DNA from: Isosphaeraceae bacterium
GTDB taxonomy: Bacteria > Planctomycetota > Planctomycetia > Isosphaerales > Isosphaeraceae
Length of the DNA stretch: 42,750 nucleotides
Reading direction: 5' to 3'
Assembly: GCA_025356475.1 (NCBI GenBank)
Contig: JANXSX010000005.1
Span: 1 to 42,750, forward strand
Numbering within the stretch: position 1 is the first letter of the stretch; each line of letters begins with the position of its first letter. The notes below the pieces were generated by a model. It was given only the letters and a program-made list of their open reading frames with translations. It was not told the DNA's origin and did no database searches. Shown one piece after another: positions 8,879 through 16,890 of the stretch. The position numbers and the translations under genes are program-made.

Positions 8879-9341
8879 GTTCAAGAGCGAACGTATATCC
8901 GAATGGGTGGGTGGAGCATTCCACTCACCTATTTTCATTTCGAAGATCCGCGTTGACGCATTCGTCGCCTCTGGTACAACCACGGTGAACTGCCAGGATT
9001 TTGATGTCGACCTCTTCAAGAATGAACACCAATGCGGAAGAGTCCCTGGTGGCCTTCTAATGTCGCACAGCGATTCGATTCCAAGCGTTTGGGGTTGAAC
9101 TCGTAAGCCTCAATGAGACTTGGATTTGGGGGAGATGAGACGATTGTGCCGAAATGTTCTATCCGGTGATTCGTCCTATTTCGAATGGCGTCGTGGATGA
9201 GACGCGACTTGACGAAATTCGGCTGAGAAAGCTGTTGAGTTTTGATTCGTTGGCGATTCGAAGAGATTGCAATTCGCTGCCGTGCGACATTGGAAGGCCA
9301 CCAGGGCGTTTTCGGGCGGGTACGAGATCTTTAACCACTGG
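8879..9341. other. 463-bp gap between convergent genes
   Basis: This lies between the 3' ends of the CvpA-like gene and the esterase gene. Short open frames cross it on both strands, but none has a recognisable product or ribosome binding site. I see no clear terminator hairpin or repeat. Confidence 0.5.
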
Positions 9342-11594
9342 CTACGCTGCTTTTGGATCGCCTGTCGGAGGAGGCGCGTGATCTTCAGCAGATCGCGATC
9401 CCATGATCTCGGTGAGGATCGGCTCGATCGCTTTTGCCCAAACGTCGTAGCCTTTCTCTTCCAGATGCAGCCCATCCAACGACATCCCTTCAAGCAGCTT
9501 GCCTTCGGTATCCGCTAATTTGTCGTTAATGTTCAGGAAACGAATCTTCTTTCCATCGGCCAACTTGGAAAGCTGCGTGTTGATCCGCTCGATTGTAGTT
9601 TTGAGAGATATGTTTTGGGTGCGAGGAAAAACACCTGTCAGCACAATGACCGCCTCGGGTGCTTGCTTCTGGAAAACACCAATGATTGCCTTGATGCCTG
9701 TGACAACTTCATCGATCTTGGCTTCGGCGGCAGGCCCGGTCGAGGGCAGATTGTTTGTCCCAGCTTGCAGCACGATCACCTTGGGCGAGACACCAGCAAA
9801 TTCACCGTTTTGCAGCCTCCAGAGAATGTTCTGAGTCGTATCGCCGCCCCAACCAAAGTTGGCAGCATTCCGACCGAAAAAGTGCTCTTTCCAATGAGCA
9901 AGAAATTGGGGGTAGTCCGTTGCGCCCCATCGTCTCGTGATCGAATCGCCTTCGAAATAGACATCGATTCGACCTTGCCTCGCTTTGGCCAAAAGCTGCT
10001 CGTGGGCTGCGACTGAGTTCGAATCTGTTCGCTGAATCGCGTTATGCTGCAACGTTGAGGAGGATCCGTCAGTCGCCCGATTTCCAGCCGCTTTTGCGAA
10101 CTGTTTGTCAGCCCACTTGATGAAGTGCTCGACGTTCGGTTCATCGGTGTGGCCGCCGTCGTGTTGTCGCCAGGCGAGTTCGCCATCCAGCAGCTCGACG
10201 TTGACCGCAGGCATCTTTTCGGTCTTGTAATCGTCACTCCGTCCAAGATCACGAGCACCGAGCAGACGGAACACAGGTTGAGCTGCGATCGCGGCCATGA
10301 AACTGCCCTGATGATCAAGCCAGTTCGCATCGCCGCGTTCAGGGATCCCGTGGCTAATGAATGTCAGGCGAGGAGCGCAAAGGGCCAGCGTCATATGCGA
10401 ATCAACTGGCAGATCCTGAGCAGTCCGTCGACCGAAAGTAGACTCATCTGCGGCGTACTTGATGTAGTTCCCGGCCATCCAGTGATACTCCCCGGACGAC
10501 GCTAGATTCTCCAGGCTCTCGCCAAAATTCCGCCGATGCAGCCTTGTTCCCCCCGCACCGCTTGAAGCAATCAGTCCCATTGCAAATCGTTGATCGAACG
10601 CCAGGGTGACGAGCGCGGCCTTGCCATATCGTGAGACACCTGCGATTCCGACTCGTTTCGCATCGACAGCCGATTCGGTTTCGAGGTAATCCAATGCTCG
10701 CGACGCGCCCCATGCCCAGGCGCGCAGCGCTCCCCAATCGTCGGGCATGCGAGGCTGACCACGATTCGTTAGGCCAATAATGCCGCGTGTCAGACCGGCA
10801 CCAGTCGGCTTCGCATCGGCGTTGGCGTTTGTATCGAAGGGATTGCGCTGAAAGCCGCCTGAATCGTTTTGGACCGTTGTCGGATTCACGATGACACTAC
10901 CCCATCCGGCTGCGATCAGCTTGTCTTCTTTCGACGGCGGCCGCAGCCCAGCTTGAGCGCCTCGTGCCCCTCGTCCACCAGCCGCGAATGGCGACGGCTC
11001 GAATGGTGTCCATCCGAAGCTCATCAGTATGGGCACTGGCCCGACTGCATCCTTTGCCAGAGTCAACGACATGGAGATGTTGACTTTGATCTCAGGACAA
11101 GCCGAATTATCGACGAGACCAATGATGTGCCTCTGAATCGCGGGCTTACCACCCGCTTCGATCTCGCGTGTCTCGCGGACCTCCCACTTAACGAGGGGGA
11201 CGTTAGCAGGAACGCGACCGTAGACCTCGCTCTCGAGTAACTCGACAATTTCGGAGCGGCGCGTTTTCCGCCACTGCTCGGGCGACGTGATTGGTTCGCC
11301 GCTCGCTAACTTCAGGATGTCTGGCAAGTTCGGATATGGGTTCGCGTTGGCTTCCTCATAACTGGCGGGATTAGGTCCATTTGCGTTACCGCTGCGCCCC
11401 GGTCGCAGCTTCGTGATGCCGAGCTGCTGAAGCATGTTTTGATGGTCTTGCTGAGTTGTGAAAATCACCGGCTCTTGAGACACCTTCGCTGCCGTTGCTT
11501 CCACCGCCGCATCCTGGGCGACGAGAGCCTGTGACCACACGGGCAGCCCGCTGACTAGCAGGGCTAGCAATGACCTGAGCAAGAGTCGGGACAT
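9342..11594 (-). CDS. Exported two-domain esterase: CE15-like plus SGNH/GDSL hydrolase
   Basis: This 750-aa secreted protein has two esterase domains. After a signal peptide (LLLRSLLALLVSGLPVWSQALVAQ) comes a glucuronoyl-esterase-like (CE15) domain at about 75-505. It has the nucleophile motif GVSRYGKAA (Ser321) and a candidate catalytic His in GGHTDEPN (about 482). The family cleaves esters between lignin alcohols and glucuronic acid on xylan. The C-terminal SGNH domain (about 530-735) has all blocks: FEGDSI (Ser551), NFGWGGDT, QAGTNN and DGLHL. Together they suggest removal of ester groups from plant or algal polysaccharide. The frame is open to 11651, but the ATG at 11594 starts directly before the signal peptide. 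The gene stands alone. Confidence 0.87.
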   Translation of the reverse strand: MSRLLLRSLLALLVSGLPVWSQALVAQDAAVEATAAKVSQEPVIFTTQQDHQNMLQQLGITKLRPGRSGNANGPNPASYEEANANPYPNLPDILKLASGEPITSPEQWRKTRRSEIVELLESEVYGRVPANVPLVKWEVRETREIEAGGKPAIQRHIIGLVDNSACPEIKVNISMSLTLAKDAVGPVPILMSFGWTPFEPSPFAAGGRGARGAQAGLRPPSKEDKLIAAGWGSVIVNPTTVQNDSGGFQRNPFDTNANADAKPTGAGLTRGIIGLTNRGQPRMPDDWGALRAWAWGASRALDYLETESAVDAKRVGIAGVSRYGKAALVTLAFDQRFAMGLIASSGAGGTRLHRRNFGESLENLASSGEYHWMAGNYIKYAADESTFGRRTAQDLPVDSHMTLALCAPRLTFISHGIPERGDANWLDHQGSFMAAIAAQPVFRLLGARDLGRSDDYKTEKMPAVNVELLDGELAWRQHDGGHTDEPNVEHFIKWADKQFAKAAGNRATDGSSSTLQHNAIQRTDSNSVAAHEQLLAKARQGRIDVYFEGDSITRRWGATDYPQFLAHWKEHFFGRNAANFGWGGDTTQNILWRLQNGEFAGVSPKVIVLQAGTNNLPSTGPAAEAKIDEVVTGIKAIIGVFQKQAPEAVIVLTGVFPRTQNISLKTTIERINTQLSKLADGKKIRFLNINDKLADTEGKLLEGMSLDGLHLEEKGYDVWAKAIEPILTEIMGSRSAEDHAPPPTGDPKAA

Positions 11595-11976
11595 TGTTAA
11601 AACTCGTGAACAAGTGGGTTTGGATTCGAGCCCGCACGCTGTAACCCGCACGTTCTCACGATCCGCCAGGCCCTAGACGATCCTTATCCTATTCTCCAAA
11701 TCCATCACAAACAAGGCGGTCGGGCGCTAAGAGTCATTCAACTCGATTAAGACGCCCAGGGTGCCGTGGGAAGGTGCTTATCTGCGCTGCCCTCGCGATC
11801 GTCCGCTCCACGAGCGCGTCCGGGCATCCCCGACCAGATCTCTCGATACGCTTGCTATCTTCAACCCCTGAACGCGTCCACGTGATCAAGCAAAAATAGA
11901 AAACAGGTGCATATTATGCAATTGTAACTAATTACATATAAGCGCGTTAATATTATTTTAATATCTATACTGTTCT
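11595..11976. other. 382-bp gap, AT-rich at its right end
   Basis: No gene is seen. Bases 11652-11880 are of ordinary composition. Bases 11885-11975 are strikingly AT-rich (runs such as TTAATATTATTTTAATA) and lie directly past the fdhE stop codon. The left end upstream of the esterase start presumably holds that gene's promoter, but I see no consensus. Confidence 0.5.
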
Positions 11977-12810
11977 TCAAGACTCAGGGAGATGATCCAA
12001 GTGGAGGGTGGCGAGCTCCGCCACGAGCAGGCCTGGAGGTGTGAGGGCCTCTAAGGTCGATACGACCTTGAGCCGATATCCACATGCCTCACAAATGGCA
12101 AGCTTGTAACGGTCGCCTTCGCCTTCTGCGTAGCGGGTCGAGAGCTTGCGATGGTCGGTCACGTCGCAGGCAGGGCATCGGAGCCGCTCAAACGGCCACT
12201 CGGCGGCGCAGGTGCCGCACCTGAGGTATCGTTTGGCTTCCAGACCTCGGGTCTCGGCAAGAATTGGCGGGCCTCCGCAGTGGGGGCAATCGCCTCGGTT
12301 CCAGGCGAATTCGCCACGAGCCTTGATGAGAACCGCTGACCAGGCGGCCAGTTGTGGCAAGAGCCCAAGGCGCAGGATCGACGACGCGGAATCCCCATCG
12401 AGTTGAATCCCAGCAAAAACGTCGATCACCTCATCGAGTTCGCCCAAGACAGCACGTTTTGCCCAATGGATCAGGCCGGGAGGGTGGTCAATCAGAGCCT
12501 TCGCAACCGCCGGGGCGGCCGGGTTCGTTGGCCTGAGCGCCTGGGCGATCGCCTTGATCCGAGTCGTCAGATCATTCAGATCTAGCGTGATTTTCACTTG
12601 GACAAATGCAGGCTCATGAATTGTGATCGATTCCACATCTTCGATGTGAACCGGCCCGAAGGGCTTACCTAACGAAGCGATCAGGACCGGACCCAAGGCT
12701 CGGGCGGCTGTCTCTAGCTCGGGGCGCTGCCGTCCGAGTCGGTCGAGATCGGCGAGCGCTCCGGAGAGGGCAGGGGAGGGTTCAGCTCGCTTGGACCAGA
12801 AGTTAGCCAT
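11977..12810 (-). CDS. fdhE: Formate dehydrogenase accessory protein FdhE
   Basis: This 277-aa protein of the FdhE family is needed for maturation of respiratory formate dehydrogenase; FdhE proteins bind iron through rubredoxin-like Cys pairs. Four CxxC pairs fill the C-terminal half: CPHC, CGTC, CPAC and CEAC, in the family order with WPFERLRCPACD between. The ATG at 12810 overlaps the stop of the upstream gene by eight bases and is preferred over an upstream start that would extend into it. It is the last gene of a minus-strand operon with ferredoxin and NrfD-type subunits, which supports the assignment. No formate dehydrogenase catalytic subunit is in the window. Confidence 0.9.
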   Translation of the reverse strand: MANFWSKRAEPSPALSGALADLDRLGRQRPELETAARALGPVLIASLGKPFGPVHIEDVESITIHEPAFVQVKITLDLNDLTTRIKAIAQALRPTNPAAPAVAKALIDHPPGLIHWAKRAVLGELDEVIDVFAGIQLDGDSASSILRLGLLPQLAAWSAVLIKARGEFAWNRGDCPHCGGPPILAETRGLEAKRYLRCGTCAAEWPFERLRCPACDVTDHRKLSTRYAEGEGDRYKLAICEACGYRLKVVSTLEALTPPGLLVAELATLHLDHLPES

Positions 12811-13171
12811 CCGCCTGGGCTCTCCTGCGTTTGGGACGTTTCCCCGGCTCGATCGCGCCTGCCTCAATCGCCTCGGCAATCAGCCAGGGCCAATACCCAG
12901 GAGCTGCCTGGGCATCGAGCCACTCCTGGAGCAATGATGATGCAATGGCACGCGTGGGGCCAGTCGGCTCGCCAAGCTCCTCAATGATCGTCGCAAGTGC
13001 GCCTGCGAGATCCGACGTCCCAGGGTCGAGCGTAACGAGCCGGTCGAGGACGATCAGACGCAAGCTGCCCCCGGCGCGATCCGCCTGCTGATCCCGGGCA
13101 CGCTGACGGGGAGGGTCGCCACCCAGGGCCAGTAGCAGGATTGCCCACTCCGCAGGCTGGATCGTCGTCAT
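12803..13171 (-). CDS. Hypothetical protein in the formate-dehydrogenase-like operon
   Basis: This 122-aa protein I do not recognise. It is soluble, Leu/Ala-rich and mainly helical by appearance, and its C-terminus is very basic (KRPKRRRAQ). There is no signal peptide, Cys pair or cofactor motif. Its ATG overlaps the stop of the preceding small gene (ATGA), and its stop overlaps the fdhE start by eight bases. It is therefore almost surely translated as part of this operon, and a maturation or assembly role is a reasonable guess only. Confidence 0.7.
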   Translation of the reverse strand: MTTIQPAEWAILLLALGGDPPRQRARDQQADRAGGSLRLIVLDRLVTLDPGTSDLAGALATIIEELGEPTGPTRAIASSLLQEWLDAQAAPGYWPWLIAEAIEAGAIEPGKRPKRRRAQADG

Positions 13172-13356
13172 TGCTTATTCACCGGGATGGCCTTGGTGCC
13201 ATCGATCTTGCTGGGAGGGTGAACTGATCCCTGTCGGTAGTTACCCCCATCTGCACCTGGACCTCCCCCGCGAGGGCGGCCATCCTCGGGACTCGTGCAT
13301 CCAGATACGAAGATAATGATAAATGTCAAGTAGATACAATTTCGCAATACGTGCAT
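13168..13356 (-). CDS. Small putative lipoprotein
   Basis: A 62-aa product starting at the ATG at 13356 has a short basic N-terminus, a hydrophobic stretch (IYLTFIIIFV) and a lipobox VSGC with Cys20. A Gly/Pro/Arg-rich, probably disordered mature part follows. This is a typical lipoprotein signal. The frame is also open to an ATG at 13551 that overlaps the stop of the NrfD-type gene (ATGA), giving a 127-aa version. The extra 65 residues come from AT-rich sequence and show no domain, so I prefer the shorter form. Its own stop overlaps the next start (ATGA). The function is unknown. Confidence 0.6.
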   Translation of the reverse strand: MHVLRNCIYLTFIIIFVSGCTSPEDGRPRGGGPGADGGNYRQGSVHPPSKIDGTKAIPVNKQ

Positions 13357-13547
13357 GCAATGTAATTTTGCAAGACGTTTGCATTGAGTATAACGTATTG
13401 AGAATTCCACATGTCGATTATAATAAACGTCAATAATGCATTTATTTATAGAAGTATGTGCCCAAGTGAGCCGGGGATTTGTGAGGCAATCGAACTTGGG
13501 ACCCCCATTCGTGGGAGTGTGAGAAGGGAGGTTGATGAGTTTCATGC
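13357..13547. other. AT-rich segment inside the operon
   Basis: About 190 bp between the NrfD-type gene and the lipoprotein start, AT-rich mainly at 13310-13460, unlike its GC-rich neighbours. It could carry an internal promoter, be the 5' part of a longer lipoprotein gene, or be inserted DNA. No repeat or motif decides this. Confidence 0.4.
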
Positions 13548-14474
13548 TCATGAATCCCTCAGAGAATGCGCATAAACCAGCGAGCCAGGAATCGAGATGA
13601 TCGCGTAGCGGAGTATTAATCCACCGGTGAGGACCAGAATTGCCGCCACTTCACCCATCCCTCGCCTCCGGTGACGCGACATCAAGGCCAGCGGAAGCAG
13701 AAGTCCACCGGGAACCACCACCCAGGGGATCAACCAACCCGGCAGGTCCGAAAAGAGAATTCGCCGGTTGTCTGAGCCTAACGACCATACATAGATACAC
13801 AGAATTATCAGTTCGAGCGATATCGCCCAGCGGTCTGCCCGTTCCACGTGGCGAAGCACACTCCGGGAGACCTCGCGAAAGAACCACCTGTTGGCCAAGG
13901 CGATCGCGGAGAGGCCTGTCGATGCCGAGGAAGCCAGGAATAAGGAAGCGAGCCACGGTGTCTCAACCCAGCCCGGCTGGTTCGTGGCGGCCAACAAAAC
14001 ACCCGTATAAGAGCCCAGGAAGAAAGCTGAGCCCAGCCCTACGAGCGAAATCAGCTTGCCGAGCCGCCCTTCACGGGTCTTATAGATCCATGTCAGTCGG
14101 GGATGATAACACCAGTCGTCTTCAACAAGGACCGCCAGGAATGATAATCCGCTGAAGAATGCGAACAGCGAAAGGCCCCAAGAGCCGACTGACATCGGCG
14201 ACCACCACTTGAATATTGGCATAAGTGTTTGTGACGACATCAGCATGTGCCAGAACCGCTCGGGACGATTCAAGTCGATGATCAAGATCACTCCACAGAG
14301 GCAAACCAGAGGGAATGCAAGATAGTCCGCAGCCCGAACTCCATCTTGATCGCGTCGTTTACCGAAGAGACGGGCCATCGCCGCAGTCGCATAGGCTCCG
14401 GCCGCGATCCCCCCCAGGAAGAAATAGGCGATGATCCACACACCCCAGTGGGGGTCGGCGACATGGAGGTTCAT
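13548..14474 (-). CDS. NrfD/PsrC-family membrane subunit
   Basis: This 308-aa polytopic membrane protein of the NrfD family exchanges electrons between a ferredoxin-type subunit and the quinone pool. Its features are the N-terminal WGVWIIAYFFLGGIAAGAY, the conserved IDLNRPERFWHML, and SWGLSLFAFFSG, with about eight hydrophobic segments in all. It is a little shorter than many NrfD proteins. It lies three bases after the ferredoxin-subunit gene, so the two probably form the electron-transfer module of a periplasm-facing dehydrogenase. With fdhE downstream, formate is the most likely donor, though polysulfide or other reductases use the same module. Confidence 0.87.
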   Translation of the reverse strand: MNLHVADPHWGVWIIAYFFLGGIAAGAYATAAMARLFGKRRDQDGVRAADYLAFPLVCLCGVILIIDLNRPERFWHMLMSSQTLMPIFKWWSPMSVGSWGLSLFAFFSGLSFLAVLVEDDWCYHPRLTWIYKTREGRLGKLISLVGLGSAFFLGSYTGVLLAATNQPGWVETPWLASLFLASSASTGLSAIALANRWFFREVSRSVLRHVERADRWAISLELIILCIYVWSLGSDNRRILFSDLPGWLIPWVVVPGGLLLPLALMSRHRRRGMGEVAAILVLTGGLILRYAIISIPGSLVYAHSLRDS

Positions 14475-14477
14475 CTC

Positions 14478-15347
14478 TCAGCCCTCGAGCCGTCGCTTGC
14501 GACCAGAGCGACGCGAGTACCGCCACTCACTCCGTGGCTTGATCGTTCGTAGCTCCTTCGTCTTCACTTCGCTCTTGCGACGGGTGAAGGCCAAGAACAT
14601 CCCCAAAGCCATCACCACAGAGGTCCCCATCGCCCGGATCGACGACGGCCAGACTAGCCGACTGGGCAATTTGGCCTCCACGGACTCGGGCAGACCATAT
14701 GCAGCGGGCTTATCCACCAGAAGATAAAACGCGTTTAAGCCACCGAGGATCTTGTCGTCCGCTCCATACAAGTACGCATCGGCAGATCCCTGCCCGTGGA
14801 GCTGTTCCACCCGAAGTGCTGCGCGTTGTTTAAGGATCTCAATCGGGCCAAACTGGATCGAAGCCGTGGGACACGCTTGGGCACATGCTGGTGGCAAATT
14901 ATTTTGAAGTCGGTCGTAGCAGAATGTGCATTTCTGAGCGATATGCTTCTCTGCGCTGACGTGGATCACTCCGAATGGGCATGCGGAGATACAATCACGG
15001 CAGCCATTGCATGCGGGTTCTTGGATGTAGACGCTATCGAACTCGGTCCGCACGATCGCGCCTGTCGGACAGACTTCGAGGCAGGGGGCGTTCACGCAGT
15101 GTTTGCAGACGTCGGACATCATCAGCCAACGGGCGCTCGTGCGGTCCTCGCTGAACTGCTCAATGAACTTGACGTGACGCCAATCGACATCCGAGAGAGC
15201 CTGGGTGTTGTCGTAGCTGTTGCCTGAGAGTTCGACTAACCCATCGTTCCGCGCAGGGAGCGCGTTCCACTGATGGCAAGCGACTTCGCACGCCTTGCAA
15301 CCAATGCAGACTGTCGTATCCGTATAAAAGCCATAGGCTTGGGCCAT
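14478..15347 (-). CDS. 4Fe-4S ferredoxin-type electron transfer subunit (FdhB/FdoH-like)
   Basis: This 289-aa iron-sulfur subunit should carry four 4Fe-4S clusters. The Cys groups are CIGCKACEVAC near the N-terminus, CKHCVNAPCLEVCP, CNGCRDCISACP and CTFCYDRL...CAQACP. That is the FdnH/FdoH and DmsB pattern. A single hydrophobic segment near residue 235-255 (IRAMGTSVVMALGMFLAF) anchors the C-terminus, as in formate dehydrogenase beta subunits, and a very basic tail follows. It is the first gene of the minus-strand set. Upstream is a divergent gene, so there is no catalytic molybdopterin subunit beside it, which is unusual. Confidence 0.9.
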   Translation of the reverse strand: MAQAYGFYTDTTVCIGCKACEVACHQWNALPARNDGLVELSGNSYDNTQALSDVDWRHVKFIEQFSEDRTSARWLMMSDVCKHCVNAPCLEVCPTGAIVRTEFDSVYIQEPACNGCRDCISACPFGVIHVSAEKHIAQKCTFCYDRLQNNLPPACAQACPTASIQFGPIEILKQRAALRVEQLHGQGSADAYLYGADDKILGGLNAFYLLVDKPAAYGLPESVEAKLPSRLVWPSSIRAMGTSVVMALGMFLAFTRRKSEVKTKELRTIKPRSEWRYSRRSGRKRRLEG

Positions 15348-15510
15348 GCGATCTTCCCCCCGGTGACAGACCTGGGCTCACCGTCAGATTTAACCATAAG
15401 TAGCGACACGGGTCGACATCCCCCACTTCAGGGGATACACTTCCAGCGTCCGACTTGTTGATTGTTTGTCAAACATTGCACCGGCGATGTTATCCGCTCC
15501 GAGGATTTCG

Positions 15511-16878
15511 ATGCACAAGGCGCACCAATCCTGCGATGGATTCCACCACCAGCAAGCCAACCGACGCGACCTTCTGCGGGCGGGGAGCCTGGCGACCCTG
15601 GGGCTTGGATTGCCCGAACTCTTTGCAGGAAGGTCGCTTGCGGCGAATGGACTGAGCCCGTCAGGGTTTGGCCGGGCGAAGTCGTGCATTTTGATCTTCC
15701 AGTGGGGTGGACCGAGCCAACTGGACACCTGGGACCCCAAGCCCGACGCCCCCGCCGAAATTCGAGGGCCGTTCGCTTCGATTGCCACCCGTACGCCAGG
15801 CGTCCGGATCAGCGAGCATTTCCCTCTGCTCGCGAGTCGAACCGATAAGCTGGCGATCGTCCGTTCGATGTCGCACGACGACCCTGCCCACCTTTCGAGC
15901 GCACACCGGGTCCTCACCGGTCATCTTGCCCCGACCCCCTATTCGGACGCCGCCGGCCCCTCGCCGCGCGACTGGCCCCACCTCGGCTCGATCGTGGCCC
16001 GGCTCAGGCCGCAGTCTGGGGCATTGCCCCCAAGTGTGACCATGCCCTGGACCGTCGCCCACCCGGCTGCGCCCGGTGGAAGGGCTCCCGGTCAGAACGG
16101 CGGCTGGCTCGGCAAGGCGTACGAGCCGTTTCCCGTCACGGGAGACCCGAACGCCCACGGATTCCAGGTTCCCGGCTTAGGTTTGCCCGATGGGGTCGAC
16201 ACCCAGCGGATGCTCGGCCGTCGGCACTTACTCGGCGAGCTTCCTGCGGATTCTTGGTCCGGGTTCCAGACCAAGGCCATTGCCGCTCTCGAGTCTGCCG
16301 AGGCTCGGGGTGCGTTCGACCTCGATAAGGAAGACCCTCGCACACGAGATCGGTATGGCAGGCACATTCACGGACAGTGCCTCCTGCTGGCGCGTAGGTT
16401 GGTTGAAGTTGGAGTTCAACTCGTCACCGTCAACTGGCACGACGACCATCAGAACTTCTGGGACACGCACGGCGATAACTTCAACCAGCTCAAGAATCGG
16501 CTGATGCCCCCTGCAGATCAGGGATTCGCTGCGTTACTTGATGATCTCGACCAGCGAGGTCTTCTCGACGAAACCTTAATCGTATGGTGCGGCGAGTTCG
16601 GTCGAACCCCTCGAACTACGAACGGTGGAACGGGTCGCGAGCATTGGCCGCGTTGCTACTCAGCAGCACTTGCCGGCGGTGGGGTGACCGGCGGAACGAT
16701 TTACGGAGGTTCCGACAAGATCGCAGCCTATCCAAGTCGCGACCCCGTCTCGCCCGACGACATGGGGGCGACGATCCTGCATGCGTTAGGGATCGACCCC
16801 GCTCAAGAAGTTCGCGACGCCCTCAACCGGCCGATGCGGATCAATTCGGGGCAACCACTGTTGCCGCTATTTGGGTGA
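15511..16878 (+). CDS. DUF1501 Tat-exported protein
   Basis: This 455-aa protein of the DUF1501 family is related to the alkaline phosphatase/sulfatase fold and is very abundant in planctomycetes, where it usually pairs with a DUF1549/1553 cytochrome-like partner. A twin-arginine signal is clear (NRRDLLRAG, then a hydrophobic run to GRSLA). Conserved pieces are FQWGGPSQLDTWDPKP, IRGPFASI, HLSSAHRVLTG, VNWHDDHQNFWDTH, WCGEFGRTPRTTNGGTGREHW and PDDMGATILHALGIDP. The start at 15511 has a GAGG six bases upstream, and an in-frame TTG at 15466 is less likely. The usual partner is not adjacent. The substrate is unknown. Confidence 0.9.
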   Translation: MHKAHQSCDGFHHQQANRRDLLRAGSLATLGLGLPELFAGRSLAANGLSPSGFGRAKSCILIFQWGGPSQLDTWDPKPDAPAEIRGPFASIATRTPGVRISEHFPLLASRTDKLAIVRSMSHDDPAHLSSAHRVLTGHLAPTPYSDAAGPSPRDWPHLGSIVARLRPQSGALPPSVTMPWTVAHPAAPGGRAPGQNGGWLGKAYEPFPVTGDPNAHGFQVPGLGLPDGVDTQRMLGRRHLLGELPADSWSGFQTKAIAALESAEARGAFDLDKEDPRTRDRYGRHIHGQCLLLARRLVEVGVQLVTVNWHDDHQNFWDTHGDNFNQLKNRLMPPADQGFAALLDDLDQRGLLDETLIVWCGEFGRTPRTTNGGTGREHWPRCYSAALAGGGVTGGTIYGGSDKIAAYPSRDPVSPDDMGATILHALGIDPAQEVRDALNRPMRINSGQPLLPLFG

Positions 16879-16890
16879 CGAAGTCTGGAC

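Noticed and set aside
11885-11975. Replication origin or attachment site in the AT-rich patch
   Set aside because: No DnaA boxes, tRNA end, integrase or direct repeats were seen.
13357-13551. Longer 127-aa form of the lipoprotein gene
   Set aside because: The ATGA overlap is attractive, but the extra residues come from atypical AT-rich DNA and place the lipobox in the middle of the protein.
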